Source of the DNA: Marine Group II euryarchaeote MED-G38
Lineage (GTDB): Archaea; Thermoplasmatota; Poseidoniia; Poseidoniales; Thalassarchaeaceae
Direction: 5' to 3'
DNA: 64,000 nucleotides
NCBI GenBank assembly: GCA_002457145.1
Contig: NTJP01000003.1
Location: 62,001 to 126,000 of the forward strand
In this document: positions 51,247-60,219 of the stretch, piece after piece
Position numbering within the stretch: position 1 is the first letter of the stretch
Layout: the number at the start of each line of letters is the position of its first letter
The notes under the pieces: model-generated
Database searches by the model: none
Told to the model about the DNA's origin: nothing
The model's input: the letters and a program-made list of their open reading frames with translations, nothing else
Position numbers and translations under genes: made by a program

Positions 51247-52338
51247 ATGGCAAAAAAAGACACATATCTAGCATTACTACGTCGAGGAATCGATGAAAGT
51301 ACTGCTCAAATACTTTCAGATGGTGGAATTAAAGTTGGAGATTTAAAAGATTTAGATACTGAGACTTTGATCAATAATTATGGACTTAAAAAGGAAATTG
51401 CCAAGTCTGTTCTTGATGCTGTTATTTCTGGCCCCCGTTCTCAAAGTAAACAAAGATACTTGGCTGATGTTTTGTCAGATGGAACAACAAAGAAAATTGA
51501 TAAAATTGATGAAAAGCGTTTCAAACGTCAACTTCATGATATACATGGTGAATTATTAGAAAAGAAAGAACAATTAAGACTTGCACGTGTAGAATCATTT
51601 AGGAACAAAAAATTAGTAATGAATAGATTAGGTAAAACTATAGAACTTATTGTTAAATTAGAAAATACATTAGATGACGAATCAAAGGTTGAACAACAAT
51701 CCAAACTCAGGGATCAGCTAGAAACAAGGGGATTAGAAGCAGCAAGGGATCATGAAATGTTAGAATTATCAGGCACGCCTCAAGATATAGTTGATTTTAG
51801 AAGAAAAATTGCGCCAATTCTATGCCTTCATGCATGCCCTCATTGTGGAGATGAAATGGATCCAAGAGGTAGTAGTATTCTGGATGATATGACTGATTTT
51901 AGATTTATTTGCTGGGATTGTGAGGAAGAATTCCTTTCACCAATGGCTCAATCTGTTGAAGATAGATTAAGTAATGGTTCTAGAATAAAATTAGATCCTA
52001 ATATTAAACCTAGGTTGACAGTCATAAAACCTCCTGCTAAAAAACATGCCTCAAATATTGAGGATTTAATCGCTAGAGATGTTAAGAAAACTGGAGCATC
52101 AGCTGAGCAGTTGGAAAAAGCAATTGAGGAAAGTACACTATCTGGTACTCTCATTAGTATAGATGAGTGGATAGATCAAACTATATCCGCGAAGGGGTAT
52201 ATCCAGGCGCAAGAGCATAGAGAAGAATTCATTATCGCTACCGGGGCTGGAGCAACTAAATTCAATAAATGGATGAAAAAGGCTGGTTTATACTTTAATA
52301 AACAAACTGGGAGATGGACACGATGGGAAGATCGTTGA
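51247..52338 (+). CDS. Helix-hairpin-helix / zinc-ribbon protein of unknown function
   Basis: A 363-aa cytosolic protein. Residues 5-55 resemble helix-hairpin-helix units (LRRGIDESTAQILSDGGIKVGDL). A long helical, probably coiled-coil segment follows (about 85-175), then a zinc ribbon CPHCGDEMDP...CWDCEEE at about 198-225. The C-terminal domain is basic and tryptophan-rich (GAGATKFNKWMKKAG, GRWTRWED). Features point to nucleic-acid binding, perhaps in translation or RNA processing, given the upstream operon. No family recognised. Confidence 0.7.
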   Translation: MAKKDTYLALLRRGIDESTAQILSDGGIKVGDLKDLDTETLINNYGLKKEIAKSVLDAVISGPRSQSKQRYLADVLSDGTTKKIDKIDEKRFKRQLHDIHGELLEKKEQLRLARVESFRNKKLVMNRLGKTIELIVKLENTLDDESKVEQQSKLRDQLETRGLEAARDHEMLELSGTPQDIVDFRRKIAPILCLHACPHCGDEMDPRGSSILDDMTDFRFICWDCEEEFLSPMAQSVEDRLSNGSRIKLDPNIKPRLTVIKPPAKKHASNIEDLIARDVKKTGASAEQLEKAIEESTLSGTLISIDEWIDQTISAKGYIQAQEHREEFIIATGAGATKFNKWMKKAGLYFNKQTGRWTRWEDR

Positions 52339-52350
52339 GGCTCATTGATT

Positions 52351-52647
52351 ATGGAAAAAAAAGAAATAATACGCTTTTTTAGAGGTAATTTACCATTAGG
52401 AATAACTAAAATTAATCATAATCTTACTATTGTAGAAATGGCTGTTGATATTGGAGTAGATATCCCGACAAACTGTACTTCTGGGACTTGTGGAACTTGC
52501 CTAGTAAGATTAAAGAAAGGACAAATCCAATATCCTGATGAGTTACCCCCTGGTCTTGACGATTATCTAGTAAAAAAGAAAGGATTCTTGTCCTGTTGTA
52601 TGATTCCCGAGGGTGCGTGTGAAATAGATGTAATACCTCCACTCTAA
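52351..52647 (+). CDS. Plant-type [2Fe-2S] ferredoxin
   Basis: About 98 aa. The cluster motif is NCTSGTCGTC (C42, C47, C50), with a fourth ligand at C82 or C83 in FLSCCMI, matching CX4CX2CX~30C of plant-type ferredoxins. The track begins at a TTG; the ATG at 52351 gives a normal N-terminus. It is 12 bases from the zinc-ribbon gene and 13 bases from the 48-aa gene, so all are probably one transcript. Confidence 0.9.
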   Translation: MEKKEIIRFFRGNLPLGITKINHNLTIVEMAVDIGVDIPTNCTSGTCGTCLVRLKKGQIQYPDELPPGLDDYLVKKKGFLSCCMIPEGACEIDVIPPL

Positions 52648-52660
52648 TTGAGGTGAGTAA

Positions 52661-52807
52661 ATGTCAAGTTGGTTTGAGCCATTTTTTATTCAAAGTTTAC
52701 TCATTTGTTTAATCGGTCTTTCAATATCTTCATGGTGGCTTTACAGTAAAATTAAATCAAAATTAAAAGAAGTTGAGGATAGGCAAATTAATGCTAGGAA
52801 AGATTAA
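52661..52807 (+). CDS. 48-aa small membrane protein
   Basis: Absent from the track because of length. The ATG is preceded by GAGGTGAGTAA, a strong Shine-Dalgarno site at correct spacing. The product has one membrane helix (FIQSLLICLIGLSISSWWLY) followed by a charged helix (KIKSKLKEVEDRQINARKD). Its placement 13 bases after the ferredoxin suggests it may anchor a ferredoxin-dependent complex; that is inference. Confidence 0.7.
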   Translation: MSSWFEPFFIQSLLICLIGLSISSWWLYSKIKSKLKEVEDRQINARKD

Positions 52808-52811
52808 TGAT

Positions 52812-53105
52812 TTATTCATTAACTGCTGCAGTCCATCTTTCCGGTTGAGGGACTCCAATTATTTCAATATGACAGGCCAAGATATCTTTATGTTCTTTTA
52901 CTTCATTTCTGAGACTAATTAATCCATCCAAGCAACAAGGACAATGTGGGTGTGGTGGACAAATCCACAAATCTATATTTCCCGCATCACTAACTTCTAC
53001 TCCTTTCAAAATTGATTTATCAGTAATCAATTTACCATGTGATTCTTTTCTATTTCTAAGAATCTTAGCTAGACTTTTTTGTGCAATTTTCTTCGCTTTA
53101 GTCAT
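52812..53105 (-). CDS. MIP18/DUF59-like small protein
   Basis: About 97 aa. A basic N-terminus (MTKAKKIAQKSLAKIL) precedes a domain with VEVSDAGNIDLWICPPHPHCPCCLDG, a helix SLRNEVKEH, and a strand ending PQPERW. The strand-PxCP-helix-strand layout resembles MIP18/PaaD (DUF59) proteins of iron-sulfur cluster assembly, which also carry a cysteine in this place. The match is by pattern and moderate. The ATG at 53105 follows GGTGA and the stop of the upstream peptidase gene, better than the track GTG at 53114. Confidence 0.58.
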   Translation of the reverse strand: MTKAKKIAQKSLAKILRNRKESHGKLITDKSILKGVEVSDAGNIDLWICPPHPHCPCCLDGLISLRNEVKEHKDILACHIEIIGVPQPERWTAAVNE

Positions 53106-53107
53106 TT

Positions 53108-54379
53108 TCACCACTCAGTAATTGCTGAAAATTTATCGCCCATAGTTAGACAAATCATGCCATTTTTAGTCCTAGACCAAGTATCTTCTATCCCTATTGC
53201 CCCATCTTTATGGATAACTTTTGGTTCAATTGCCATAGTTCCTCCAATCTCTAGGGGCCTATCGAAACCTTCAGCCACCACTGGAGTTTCGTCTAATTCT
53301 AATCCCACTGAATGACCTAGAAATTTTGCCTGATCAGGCCTCATCCCCATTAAATTATTTGAATGACCCATTTCAATTGCCATCGAATGACCAATATTCC
53401 ATGATTTAGAGCATTTATCACCTTTACCTAGACTTTGCGTTACGGCTTTACTAATTTCTTGCATATCAGATAATCTTTGTATCCATTCACTAGATAATTT
53501 CCCACTACTAAAAATTCTTGTACAGTCTGATACATATCCTCTATGCAGGTGTACAATATCGACTAATACTGGCTCGTTTTTCTTAACTTTGGCAAAACCT
53601 GCTCCCAAAGCAGATATTGGACTTGCTCCGATTCCTCCAATAGCCGAGTCAAAATATGAAGGAACTGCACCAGAACCTCCTGCCGCAATAACAACTCTAT
53701 CGCAATCCATTGGCCATTTCCTCATTCTAATTCTTCCTCCAAAACCTGCCGCTCTACTAACCTCATCGGCCATTGCAGCTATTTTTATTTCAGTATCTCC
53801 CTCTCCCGCTCTATCTCTAATTACTTCAAACATCCTTTGATTTATCTCTCCACTTTCTTTGTGCATAGATATTTCCCAGTCTGATTTAATCTCTCTAAGA
53901 TTATACATTAAATTTGTACAATCTTTTATATCTCCTGATAAATTACCAAATTTCGAATTAATAAAACTCCATCTTTGATATGGTATTTTTGATAATAATA
54001 AACTCGGACGTTTAGTACAACCTAATGATTCTAATGATTTTTCTAATTCATTCATTCGTGGATGTTTTTCAATTACATGTGGTGAATTTTCTCCTCCGGC
54101 TTCAAAAATAGCTCTTTCCAAGGATTGTCTTACCCAATGTCTATTTTCAATTCCAGAATCTTTAGCCCCTATTAACATAACAGAATTTTGCCTACCGCCT
54201 GTTAACCAATATAATTCAACTGGATCATCAATCCATGCAGACTCAATTCCTTCCGCTAATAGTCTTGAAGATAATAGGTTTTGTCTATGTTCAAGTTCAG
54301 AAACTGGTACTCTCCAATCCTCATTTTCGGGACCTCTCAAACGTGCCACGTCCCAATTCATAATCATTCTTTGATGCAT
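53108..54379 (-). CDS. M24-family metallopeptidase (Xaa-Pro aminopeptidase-like)
   Basis: A 423-aa protein. An N-terminal creatinase-like domain (about 25-165) precedes the pita-bread fold. The metal ligands are visible: LVDIVHLHRGYVSDCTRIF (two Asp), FLGHSVGLELDE (His), AIEPKV (Glu) and GIEDTW (Glu). It should remove N-terminal residues before proline in peptides. Start at 54379 is about 24 bases from an AAATAAAC element, possibly shared with pgk on the other strand. Confidence 0.88.
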   Translation of the reverse strand: MHQRMIMNWDVARLRGPENEDWRVPVSELEHRQNLLSSRLLAEGIESAWIDDPVELYWLTGGRQNSVMLIGAKDSGIENRHWVRQSLERAIFEAGGENSPHVIEKHPRMNELEKSLESLGCTKRPSLLLSKIPYQRWSFINSKFGNLSGDIKDCTNLMYNLREIKSDWEISMHKESGEINQRMFEVIRDRAGEGDTEIKIAAMADEVSRAAGFGGRIRMRKWPMDCDRVVIAAGGSGAVPSYFDSAIGGIGASPISALGAGFAKVKKNEPVLVDIVHLHRGYVSDCTRIFSSGKLSSEWIQRLSDMQEISKAVTQSLGKGDKCSKSWNIGHSMAIEMGHSNNLMGMRPDQAKFLGHSVGLELDETPVVAEGFDRPLEIGGTMAIEPKVIHKDGAIGIEDTWSRTKNGMICLTMGDKFSAITEW

Positions 54380-54458
54380 TAAGCAAAAAGCATTTTTGTT
54401 TATTTGGTCCTACATCTCTTCCACAACGGCCAAATGTAAGGCATTAGTGGCGGCATAC

Positions 54459-55703
54459 GTGCAAGGCGTTCTTTCGCTGAATGCCTATGACTTAGATGGC
54501 CAAACTGTATTGTATAGAGTAGATGTCAATTCTCCTCTCAACCCAGTTGATAAAACACTGTTAGATGACTCAAGATTAAAGACAATAAAACCGACTTTAG
54601 ATAAACTTTCAAATTCTAAAGTTATCATTTTAGCACATCAATCAAGACCGGGTAAAGATGATTTTTCAGATTTATCTCAGCATAGCGATAGACTATCTCA
54701 AATAATTAATCGTGAAATTACTTTTATCCCAGATATTTGTAGCGATTCAACAATTGATAGAATAGAAAATATGAAAAATGGAGATATTTTATTTCTAGAT
54801 AATGTACGTGGCCATAACGAAGAATATGGTAAAAAATATAACTCTTGGCAAGATACATCAGATTCTGAAATTGTAACCAAACTATCATCTGTTGCAGATT
54901 TGTATGTTACAGATGCTTTTGCTGCAGCTCATCGTAGATCTCCAACTCTTACGGGTTTTGCAAATAAATTACCATGCATCCCAGGCGAACTGATGATGTT
55001 AGAACTTTCCAATCTTCAAATAGCTATAGATAACCCTCCTCGTCCGTATCTCGCTATTCTAGGTGGTGCAAAAGCGGACGATTCTCTTAGGGTGGCATTG
55101 AATTTAATTCAGAAAAATATCATCGATAAAATAGCTTTTGTAGGAGTAGTTGGAAATCTGATGCTATGGGCTAATGATTATGATATCGGCAATAAAAATA
55201 AGGAATTCATTACTAATTCAATTGGAGATGCTTTCGATGAAACATGGATTATGGCAAATAAATTAATCCAAAATCATTCTAAATTATTGATAATACCATC
55301 TGATGTAGCAGTTGAAATAAATGAAGAAAGAATTCCTATGAATATTGAAGATTTACCTACTGAATATCCCATTTATGATGTAGGTATCAAATCTTTGATG
55401 AATCTTAGGTCAATTATTCTAAACTCAGAATGTATATTATGGAATGGCCCAGCCTCATTTTTTGAGAAACCAGGATTTGCTTTTGGCACTATTGAGATAC
55501 TTAATATGTGCATTGAAACAGATGCACTTACAATAATTGGAGGAGGTCATACAAGTGCTCTAGTAAGTAGTAGAGGGGTAGCTAGTAAAGTAACTCATAA
55601 CAGTACAGGCGGAGGATCTACAATGTGTTTATTATCAGGACAAGAAATGCCTGTAATAGATAGTTTAATTGATTCTGCATCTAAATTCTCAAAAATGAAT
55701 TAA
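54459..55703 (+). CDS. pgk: Phosphoglycerate kinase
   Basis: About 414 aa. TVLYRVDVNSPL, ILAHQSRPGKDD, DLYVTDAFAAAHR, AILGGAKADDSLRVALNLI and TIIGGGHTSALV...TGGGSTMCLLSG are typical of archaeal PGK. It moves phosphate between 1,3-bisphosphoglycerate and ADP. There is no ATG: the track begins at a TTG (54396), while GTG codons at 54447 and 54459 are better candidates. I use 54459 because it leaves the N-terminal length usual for the family and follows GGCGG. The exact start is unsure. Confidence 0.88.
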   Translation: MQGVLSLNAYDLDGQTVLYRVDVNSPLNPVDKTLLDDSRLKTIKPTLDKLSNSKVIILAHQSRPGKDDFSDLSQHSDRLSQIINREITFIPDICSDSTIDRIENMKNGDILFLDNVRGHNEEYGKKYNSWQDTSDSEIVTKLSSVADLYVTDAFAAAHRRSPTLTGFANKLPCIPGELMMLELSNLQIAIDNPPRPYLAILGGAKADDSLRVALNLIQKNIIDKIAFVGVVGNLMLWANDYDIGNKNKEFITNSIGDAFDETWIMANKLIQNHSKLLIIPSDVAVEINEERIPMNIEDLPTEYPIYDVGIKSLMNLRSIILNSECILWNGPASFFEKPGFAFGTIEILNMCIETDALTIIGGGHTSALVSSRGVASKVTHNSTGGGSTMCLLSGQEMPVIDSLIDSASKFSKMN

Positions 55704-55755
55704 CTTTTCTAAACTAAAAGCATTATTTTAATACATATTTCTCTTCTCACTCACT

Positions 55756-56364
55756 ATGGAAGGGCCACCCGAAGGAACATCCCCAATTTGGGAATCTAAT
55801 GAAGACTTAAAGGTCGACGAACCTCCTACTACAGATTTAACTAATACAATTGAATTATCCGGAACTCCTAGTTCTGTTTCAGGCTTTATTGCCCCAGAAG
55901 TTGTTGGAAGAGCCAAAAGTGGAATGCCACAAGCATTTGGTATTTTAGCTATAATATTGGCTGTATTTGGTGTTATAATTAGTTTATTGGCATTTCTAGC
56001 AATCCCTACTCAACTAGATATGGCCAATAGTGTAGGTGAAAATAGTACTCTTTTTGTTATTTGGACATATCTTGAACCAATAATTGGAATCATTGTTTTT
56101 GCCATCTTTGGTTATGCGGGTGTCGAACTTTACAATTATAAGAAGAGAGCTATATTTATTGGTTTGGGCGCAGTATCAATCAATGTTGTTTCAGGTCTTA
56201 TAGCTTCATATGTTACAAGTGTAATTGCTACATCCACCACTGATTCCGAAGAGTTGGGTCAAATTTTTGGTGGCCTAGAGGTAGTTTTTGTATTATTTTG
56301 TAACGCATGTTGTGGAATGATACTTGTACTTCCATTATTGATTAGTCCACAAGATCTGGAATAA
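55756..56364 (+). CDS. Four-helix membrane protein, unknown
   Basis: A 202-aa protein. About 50 hydrophilic residues rich in proline and acidic residues (MEGPPEGTSPIWE...) lead into four membrane helices (about 55-82, 92-118, 127-150 and 172-195). The pattern resembles small uncharacterised four-helix membrane proteins common in marine archaea. It ends exactly where the convergent phosphomannomutase gene ends. No function recognised. Confidence 0.65.
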   Translation: MEGPPEGTSPIWESNEDLKVDEPPTTDLTNTIELSGTPSSVSGFIAPEVVGRAKSGMPQAFGILAIILAVFGVIISLLAFLAIPTQLDMANSVGENSTLFVIWTYLEPIIGIIVFAIFGYAGVELYNYKKRAIFIGLGAVSINVVSGLIASYVTSVIATSTTDSEELGQIFGGLEVVFVLFCNACCGMILVLPLLISPQDLE

Positions 56365-57750
56365 TTATTTTAATTTTTCAAGATCAACAAGATGCCCTAT
56401 TCGCCTACCTACATCTGAAAGAATATCATCCAACGCCTGTTGGTTCTTTCCTTCAGCACGCATAACTAAAATTGGTTCTGTATTACTAGGTCTGCATAAA
56501 TACCAACCATCTTCATATCTAACTCGGATACCATCGACAGTTGATTTCTCCATATCTTCAAATGCGTTCAGAACTGCTGACATTGTTTCTTCTCTTCCTC
56601 TTGTTAATGGTACTTTTCCCTCATCTGTTGTTGGGTATTCGGCCATAAAATCAAATCTTTGTGAAAATCTTTTACCGCCTTCTTCAGGAGACTTATCATT
56701 ACAGACTATCTTCAACAAACGAGCCGCACTGTATATCGAATCATCAAATCCGTACCAGTCATCATTCATGAAAAAATGTCCGGACATTTCCCCAGCAAAC
56801 GGAATATCCGGATGTTCTCTTAATTCAGTTTTCATGAATGTATGACCAGTTCTTACCATGCGAGGAATACCGCCCATATTTTGAATCGCTTCCTCAACAG
56901 CCATACTACATTTTACATCAAATAATATTGTTCTGCCGTCTTGAGATGTATCCTCAGTAATTCTTGATAAAACGTCTTTTGCAAATATTCCTATTAGCCT
57001 ATCTGGATGGATAAAATCTCCATTTTCATCTACTACTCCTAATCTATCTCCATCACCGTCCATTCCAATTCCAAATTCAGCTCCATGCTCTACTACGGAT
57101 TTTCCCAAATCTATCATATTTTCCTGTCTAGTTGGATCAGGCGGATGATTTGGAAAAGAATTGTCCCATTCACAATATATTGGAACTACTTCTACACCTA
57201 GTCTTTCTAATGTTTTTACTGATAATGGCCCAGGAACAGCGTTTCCACAGTCGAGTACAATTTTTATCTTTCTTCCAAGATTACCAATATTTTCAATAAT
57301 TTTATCTATATACTCTTCTTCATATTCTTCTTTAAGTTTGTATGTTCCATTCCCTACTCTAAAATCTCCCTTATCAAAAGTACCTCTGATATCTTGTAAA
57401 TCTTGTCCTCCAAGTGGCATGGTACCTTCACAAATCTTGAATCCATTATATTCTGGAGGATTATGGCTTGCAGTAATTGCAACTGCTACATCAACTTGTA
57501 AATCTACAGTTGAGCGATATAATACCCCAGTAGTTGTCACTCCTAAATCAATAACGTCCGCACCAGAAGAAATCAAGCCTTTGACAAAAGCTGCATGATA
57601 TTCAGGCCCCGATTCTCTAATATCTCTAACAATTGAAACGGTATTTGCATCAAGATGGGTTGCAATCGCTTTACCTAATCTTTCAGAAAATTCAGCGCTT
57701 AATTCGGTACCCGCAATACCTCTAATATCATAAGCCTTAAACACTGTCAT
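56365..57750 (-). CDS. Phosphomannomutase / phosphoglucomutase
   Basis: A 461-aa alpha-D-phosphohexomutase. The phosphoserine is in TASHNP (S95), the metal loop is DGDGDRLGVV, the sugar-specificity loop is GEMSGH and the C-terminal phosphate loop is RPSNTEP. It interconverts hexose 1- and 6-phosphates for sugar nucleotide synthesis. GEMSGH occurs in enzymes acting on both mannose and glucose, so specificity is not fixed. It would supply the glycosyltransferases and the polyprenyl-linked glycan route suggested by the cis-prenyltransferase two kilobases upstream. Confidence 0.92.
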   Translation of the reverse strand: MTVFKAYDIRGIAGTELSAEFSERLGKAIATHLDANTVSIVRDIRESGPEYHAAFVKGLISSGADVIDLGVTTTGVLYRSTVDLQVDVAVAITASHNPPEYNGFKICEGTMPLGGQDLQDIRGTFDKGDFRVGNGTYKLKEEYEEEYIDKIIENIGNLGRKIKIVLDCGNAVPGPLSVKTLERLGVEVVPIYCEWDNSFPNHPPDPTRQENMIDLGKSVVEHGAEFGIGMDGDGDRLGVVDENGDFIHPDRLIGIFAKDVLSRITEDTSQDGRTILFDVKCSMAVEEAIQNMGGIPRMVRTGHTFMKTELREHPDIPFAGEMSGHFFMNDDWYGFDDSIYSAARLLKIVCNDKSPEEGGKRFSQRFDFMAEYPTTDEGKVPLTRGREETMSAVLNAFEDMEKSTVDGIRVRYEDGWYLCRPSNTEPILVMRAEGKNQQALDDILSDVGRRIGHLVDLEKLK

Positions 57751-57827
57751 GATGCATCCTAAAGAGACTCATACATGACTTCTTTGCATACAATATTGAT
57801 AATTTCTAATTATCTTCAATCTATTTT

Positions 57828-58199
57828 TTATTCTAAGCCTCTAAAAGCCTCACAAATAATTTCTACTAGTGCGCCCATGGGTAAATTTGGAACTTCATAA
57901 GCAGCGCGTGATGGTGGAATAATATCTTCTAACCATTCTCCATAAATTCGATTAATCATATTATAATTGTTAATATCATTCATTAGAATTGTAACTTTTA
58001 CTAAATCTTTCTTGGAACTATTGCTAGCCTCTAATAGCCCATCAATTTTAGATAAAACTTCTCCCATTTGTAATTCAATACTATCTCCTGCATCCACTCC
58101 AATTTGACCAGATAACCATATGTGATCTTTTACTGAAATTCCAGGGCTATACGGCGCCCATGTTTTTCCACCGGTGTCAATCTTAATCTTTCTAGTCAT
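57828..58199 (-). CDS. RidA/YjgF-family enamine deaminase
   Basis: A 123-aa protein of the RidA family. Strand-rich fold with YSPGISVKDHIWLSGQIG, and the conserved arginine in PPSRAAYEVPNLPMGALVEI that binds the substrate carboxylate. It hydrolyses reactive 2-aminoacrylate-type enamines released by PLP enzymes. It lies 30 bases after the NUDIX gene on the same strand. Confidence 0.92.
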   Translation of the reverse strand: MTRKIKIDTGGKTWAPYSPGISVKDHIWLSGQIGVDAGDSIELQMGEVLSKIDGLLEASNSSKKDLVKVTILMNDINNYNMINRIYGEWLEDIIPPSRAAYEVPNLPMGALVEIICEAFRGLE

Positions 58200-58229
58200 A
58201 GTTATACGAACAGGACCTTATTGTTAGAA

Positions 58230-58694
58230 TTATTCATTTAACATGTCATTCAATAAGCCAATTATTTCTATGTGATCTCCTGCAATATTATCTGAATTAA
58301 TACTATCCAAATTAACCCATTCAGCATCTACTGCATCATCTCCTGCAATTGGCTCATGTTCAGGATCAACATCTACAATATAGAATAATCCAATACAATG
58401 TTTTCTTGGGTCTCTATTGGGTTCTCCGAGTATTGCCAATGATACAGGATTTTGACCATTAAGACCTGTTTCTTCTTTTAATTCTCTAATTACCGCAACT
58501 TCTGGACTTTCTCCATAATCGACAAAACCCCCTGGAAATGCCCACTTACCTTCCCATTCAATAGGAAAAGGCCCTCTTTTAATCAACAAAACCTCTCCAC
58601 CGTTGGGGCCTTTACGAAGTACTACGGCATCTACCGTAACAGCAGGATTTCTATATCCATCTCTACCACAAACATTACACAATTTATTTTCCAT
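58230..58694 (-). CDS. NUDIX hydrolase (ADP-ribose pyrophosphatase-like)
   Basis: A 154-aa protein with a full Nudix box, GFVDYGESPEVAVIRELKEETGL (Gx5Ex7REUxEExGU). An N-terminal CNVCGRDGYRNP resembles the short zinc-binding start of some archaeal and mycobacterial ADP-ribose pyrophosphatases. The start overlaps the end of the cis-prenyltransferase gene by 11 bases. Substrate is likely a nucleoside diphosphate linked to another group. Confidence 0.9.
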   Translation of the reverse strand: MENKLCNVCGRDGYRNPAVTVDAVVLRKGPNGGEVLLIKRGPFPIEWEGKWAFPGGFVDYGESPEVAVIRELKEETGLNGQNPVSLAILGEPNRDPRKHCIGLFYIVDVDPEHEPIAGDDAVDAEWVNLDSINSDNIAGDHIEIIGLLNDMLNE

Positions 58695-59559
58695 ATTTTC
58701 TTCTCCTATATTGGTAGGATTCTATTGCTTCATACAAATCATTTTTTGAAAAAGATGGCCAATGAACATCAGTAAAATATAGTTCAGAATACGCAATCTG
58801 CCATAATAAAAAGTTAGAAATTCTTTCTTCTCCACTAGTCCTTATGACTAAATCCGGATCAGGTATTTCTGCTGAATAGAGCCGATTAGAAATTTCTTCT
58901 GAGTTTATCATTTCCAATCTCAGTTTACCGTTTGCATAGTCTTCAGCAACTCCCTTAACGGCATCTACAATTTCTTCTCTACCGCCATATGCAAGACACA
59001 CTGTAAAGATATAATCAGAGTAAGCAGAAGTTCTTTCTTCTGCATTCTCTATTGCCTTTTTGACCTTTTCAGGTAGTTCATCAACTCTCCCTACAGCTTG
59101 TACTTTAACATTATTTGAATGAATCAACGGGTCTTCTGCAATTTCATTTAACCCAATTTCATATAGTTCGTAAAGTGATTCTAATTCTCCAGGTTCTCTT
59201 GCACCAATATTCTCAGTTGAAAGAGCATAAACAGTCAAGTATTTTATTTTTAAATCCAAAATCCATTCCATTACCTCTTTTAATTTTTCTTTTCCTCTAA
59301 AATGACCAATTTCTTGTTCAAGACTTTTACTCCAAGCAAACCTCCTATTTCCATCCATTATTATAGAAACATGTTCAGGTAATTCTTCATTCCTTATTCT
59401 TGTACCTAATCTCTTAGTTCGTATTCTATCAGTTCTGGAAATAAATCCCCAAACTAGTCTAGAATTAGAAATATACCTTGCTGGTACTGAGATTATACTA
59501 AATTTCAATAGCCATTTAGCAATATTATCTATCATATTACCAATTTTACTACGACCCAT
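58684..59559 (-). CDS. uppS: cis-Prenyltransferase (undecaprenyl diphosphate synthase family)
   Basis: A 291-aa enzyme. HVSIIMDGNRRFAW holds the catalytic aspartate, followed by GHFRGKEKL, LTVYALSTENI, DLVIRTSGEERISNFLLWQIAYSELYF, all typical of UppS. It builds long cis-polyprenyl diphosphates for glycan carriers used in archaeal N-glycosylation. The first 70 residues form a hydrophobic and basic extension, longer than in E. coli UppS, perhaps for membrane contact. First of a minus-strand run with NUDIX and RidA. Confidence 0.93.
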   Translation of the reverse strand: MGRSKIGNMIDNIAKWLLKFSIISVPARYISNSRLVWGFISRTDRIRTKRLGTRIRNEELPEHVSIIMDGNRRFAWSKSLEQEIGHFRGKEKLKEVMEWILDLKIKYLTVYALSTENIGAREPGELESLYELYEIGLNEIAEDPLIHSNNVKVQAVGRVDELPEKVKKAIENAEERTSAYSDYIFTVCLAYGGREEIVDAVKGVAEDYANGKLRLEMINSEEISNRLYSAEIPDPDLVIRTSGEERISNFLLWQIAYSELYFTDVHWPSFSKNDLYEAIESYQYRRRKYGK

Positions 59560-59587
59560 TATATCACCATCAATTTAATTTATCATT

Positions 59588-60157
59588 TTATTCAAAGACA
59601 ATATCGGCAGAATCTCCAATTTTATTCAATAATCCATTTTCAGGATTTACAACAATAACTTGACCTGCATGTTTCCATACATCAATATCATGATGACTGT
59701 TTCCAGCATAACCAAATTTTTTATCACCATATCTAGCTATTAGTGACTCTGCTTTCTGTAAACCTCTTAGATTGTAATCTCCATCCGAGGCCATAACATC
59801 TGAGAAGAGTCCAACATGTGCAGCAACTTGTTCTGCAACGATTCTATCTGATGCTGTAGCAAGAATCAACGTTCTACCTCTTGCATATTCGCCTGTTATC
59901 CATTCCAGAAAATTATCATGATAATCTAACTTGGCTGGATCAAAAACTAATTTTTCAGCCAAATCGCGCTTCCATTTAGCCCTTTTACCTGTTAGTTCAT
60001 TAAATAATACTCCAGGTATTAGCCAAGGTTTTCTAAATATTACTTTGTAAATACTAATCCAACTCATATCTGATAAAATGAGTGTCCCATCCATATCAAC
60101 AGCAAGTGGAATGTCAGACACTGCATTGTCCATACGTTCCGGTTGAGGTCTTTGCAT
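59588..60157 (-). CDS. HAD-superfamily phosphatase
   Basis: A 189-aa HAD protein. Motif I is VDMDGTLI; motif II ATASD; the lysine and motif III are in KAESLIARYGDKKFGYAGNSHHDIDVW, where GNSHHD replaces the common GDSxxD. It resembles the HAD domain that is fused to UbiA-like prenyltransferases in many bacteria. Next to UppS it may act on a prenyl or sugar phosphate, but that is inference. It is 28 bases upstream of uppS. Confidence 0.86.
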   Translation of the reverse strand: MQRPQPERMDNAVSDIPLAVDMDGTLILSDMSWISIYKVIFRKPWLIPGVLFNELTGKRAKWKRDLAEKLVFDPAKLDYHDNFLEWITGEYARGRTLILATASDRIVAEQVAAHVGLFSDVMASDGDYNLRGLQKAESLIARYGDKKFGYAGNSHHDIDVWKHAGQVIVVNPENGLLNKIGDSADIVFE

Positions 60158-60219
60158 TCAAGTCTTCTTCGACCGATTGCATCAATAATGATACCTTATC
60201 GTGAATATGAGTGTTAGAC

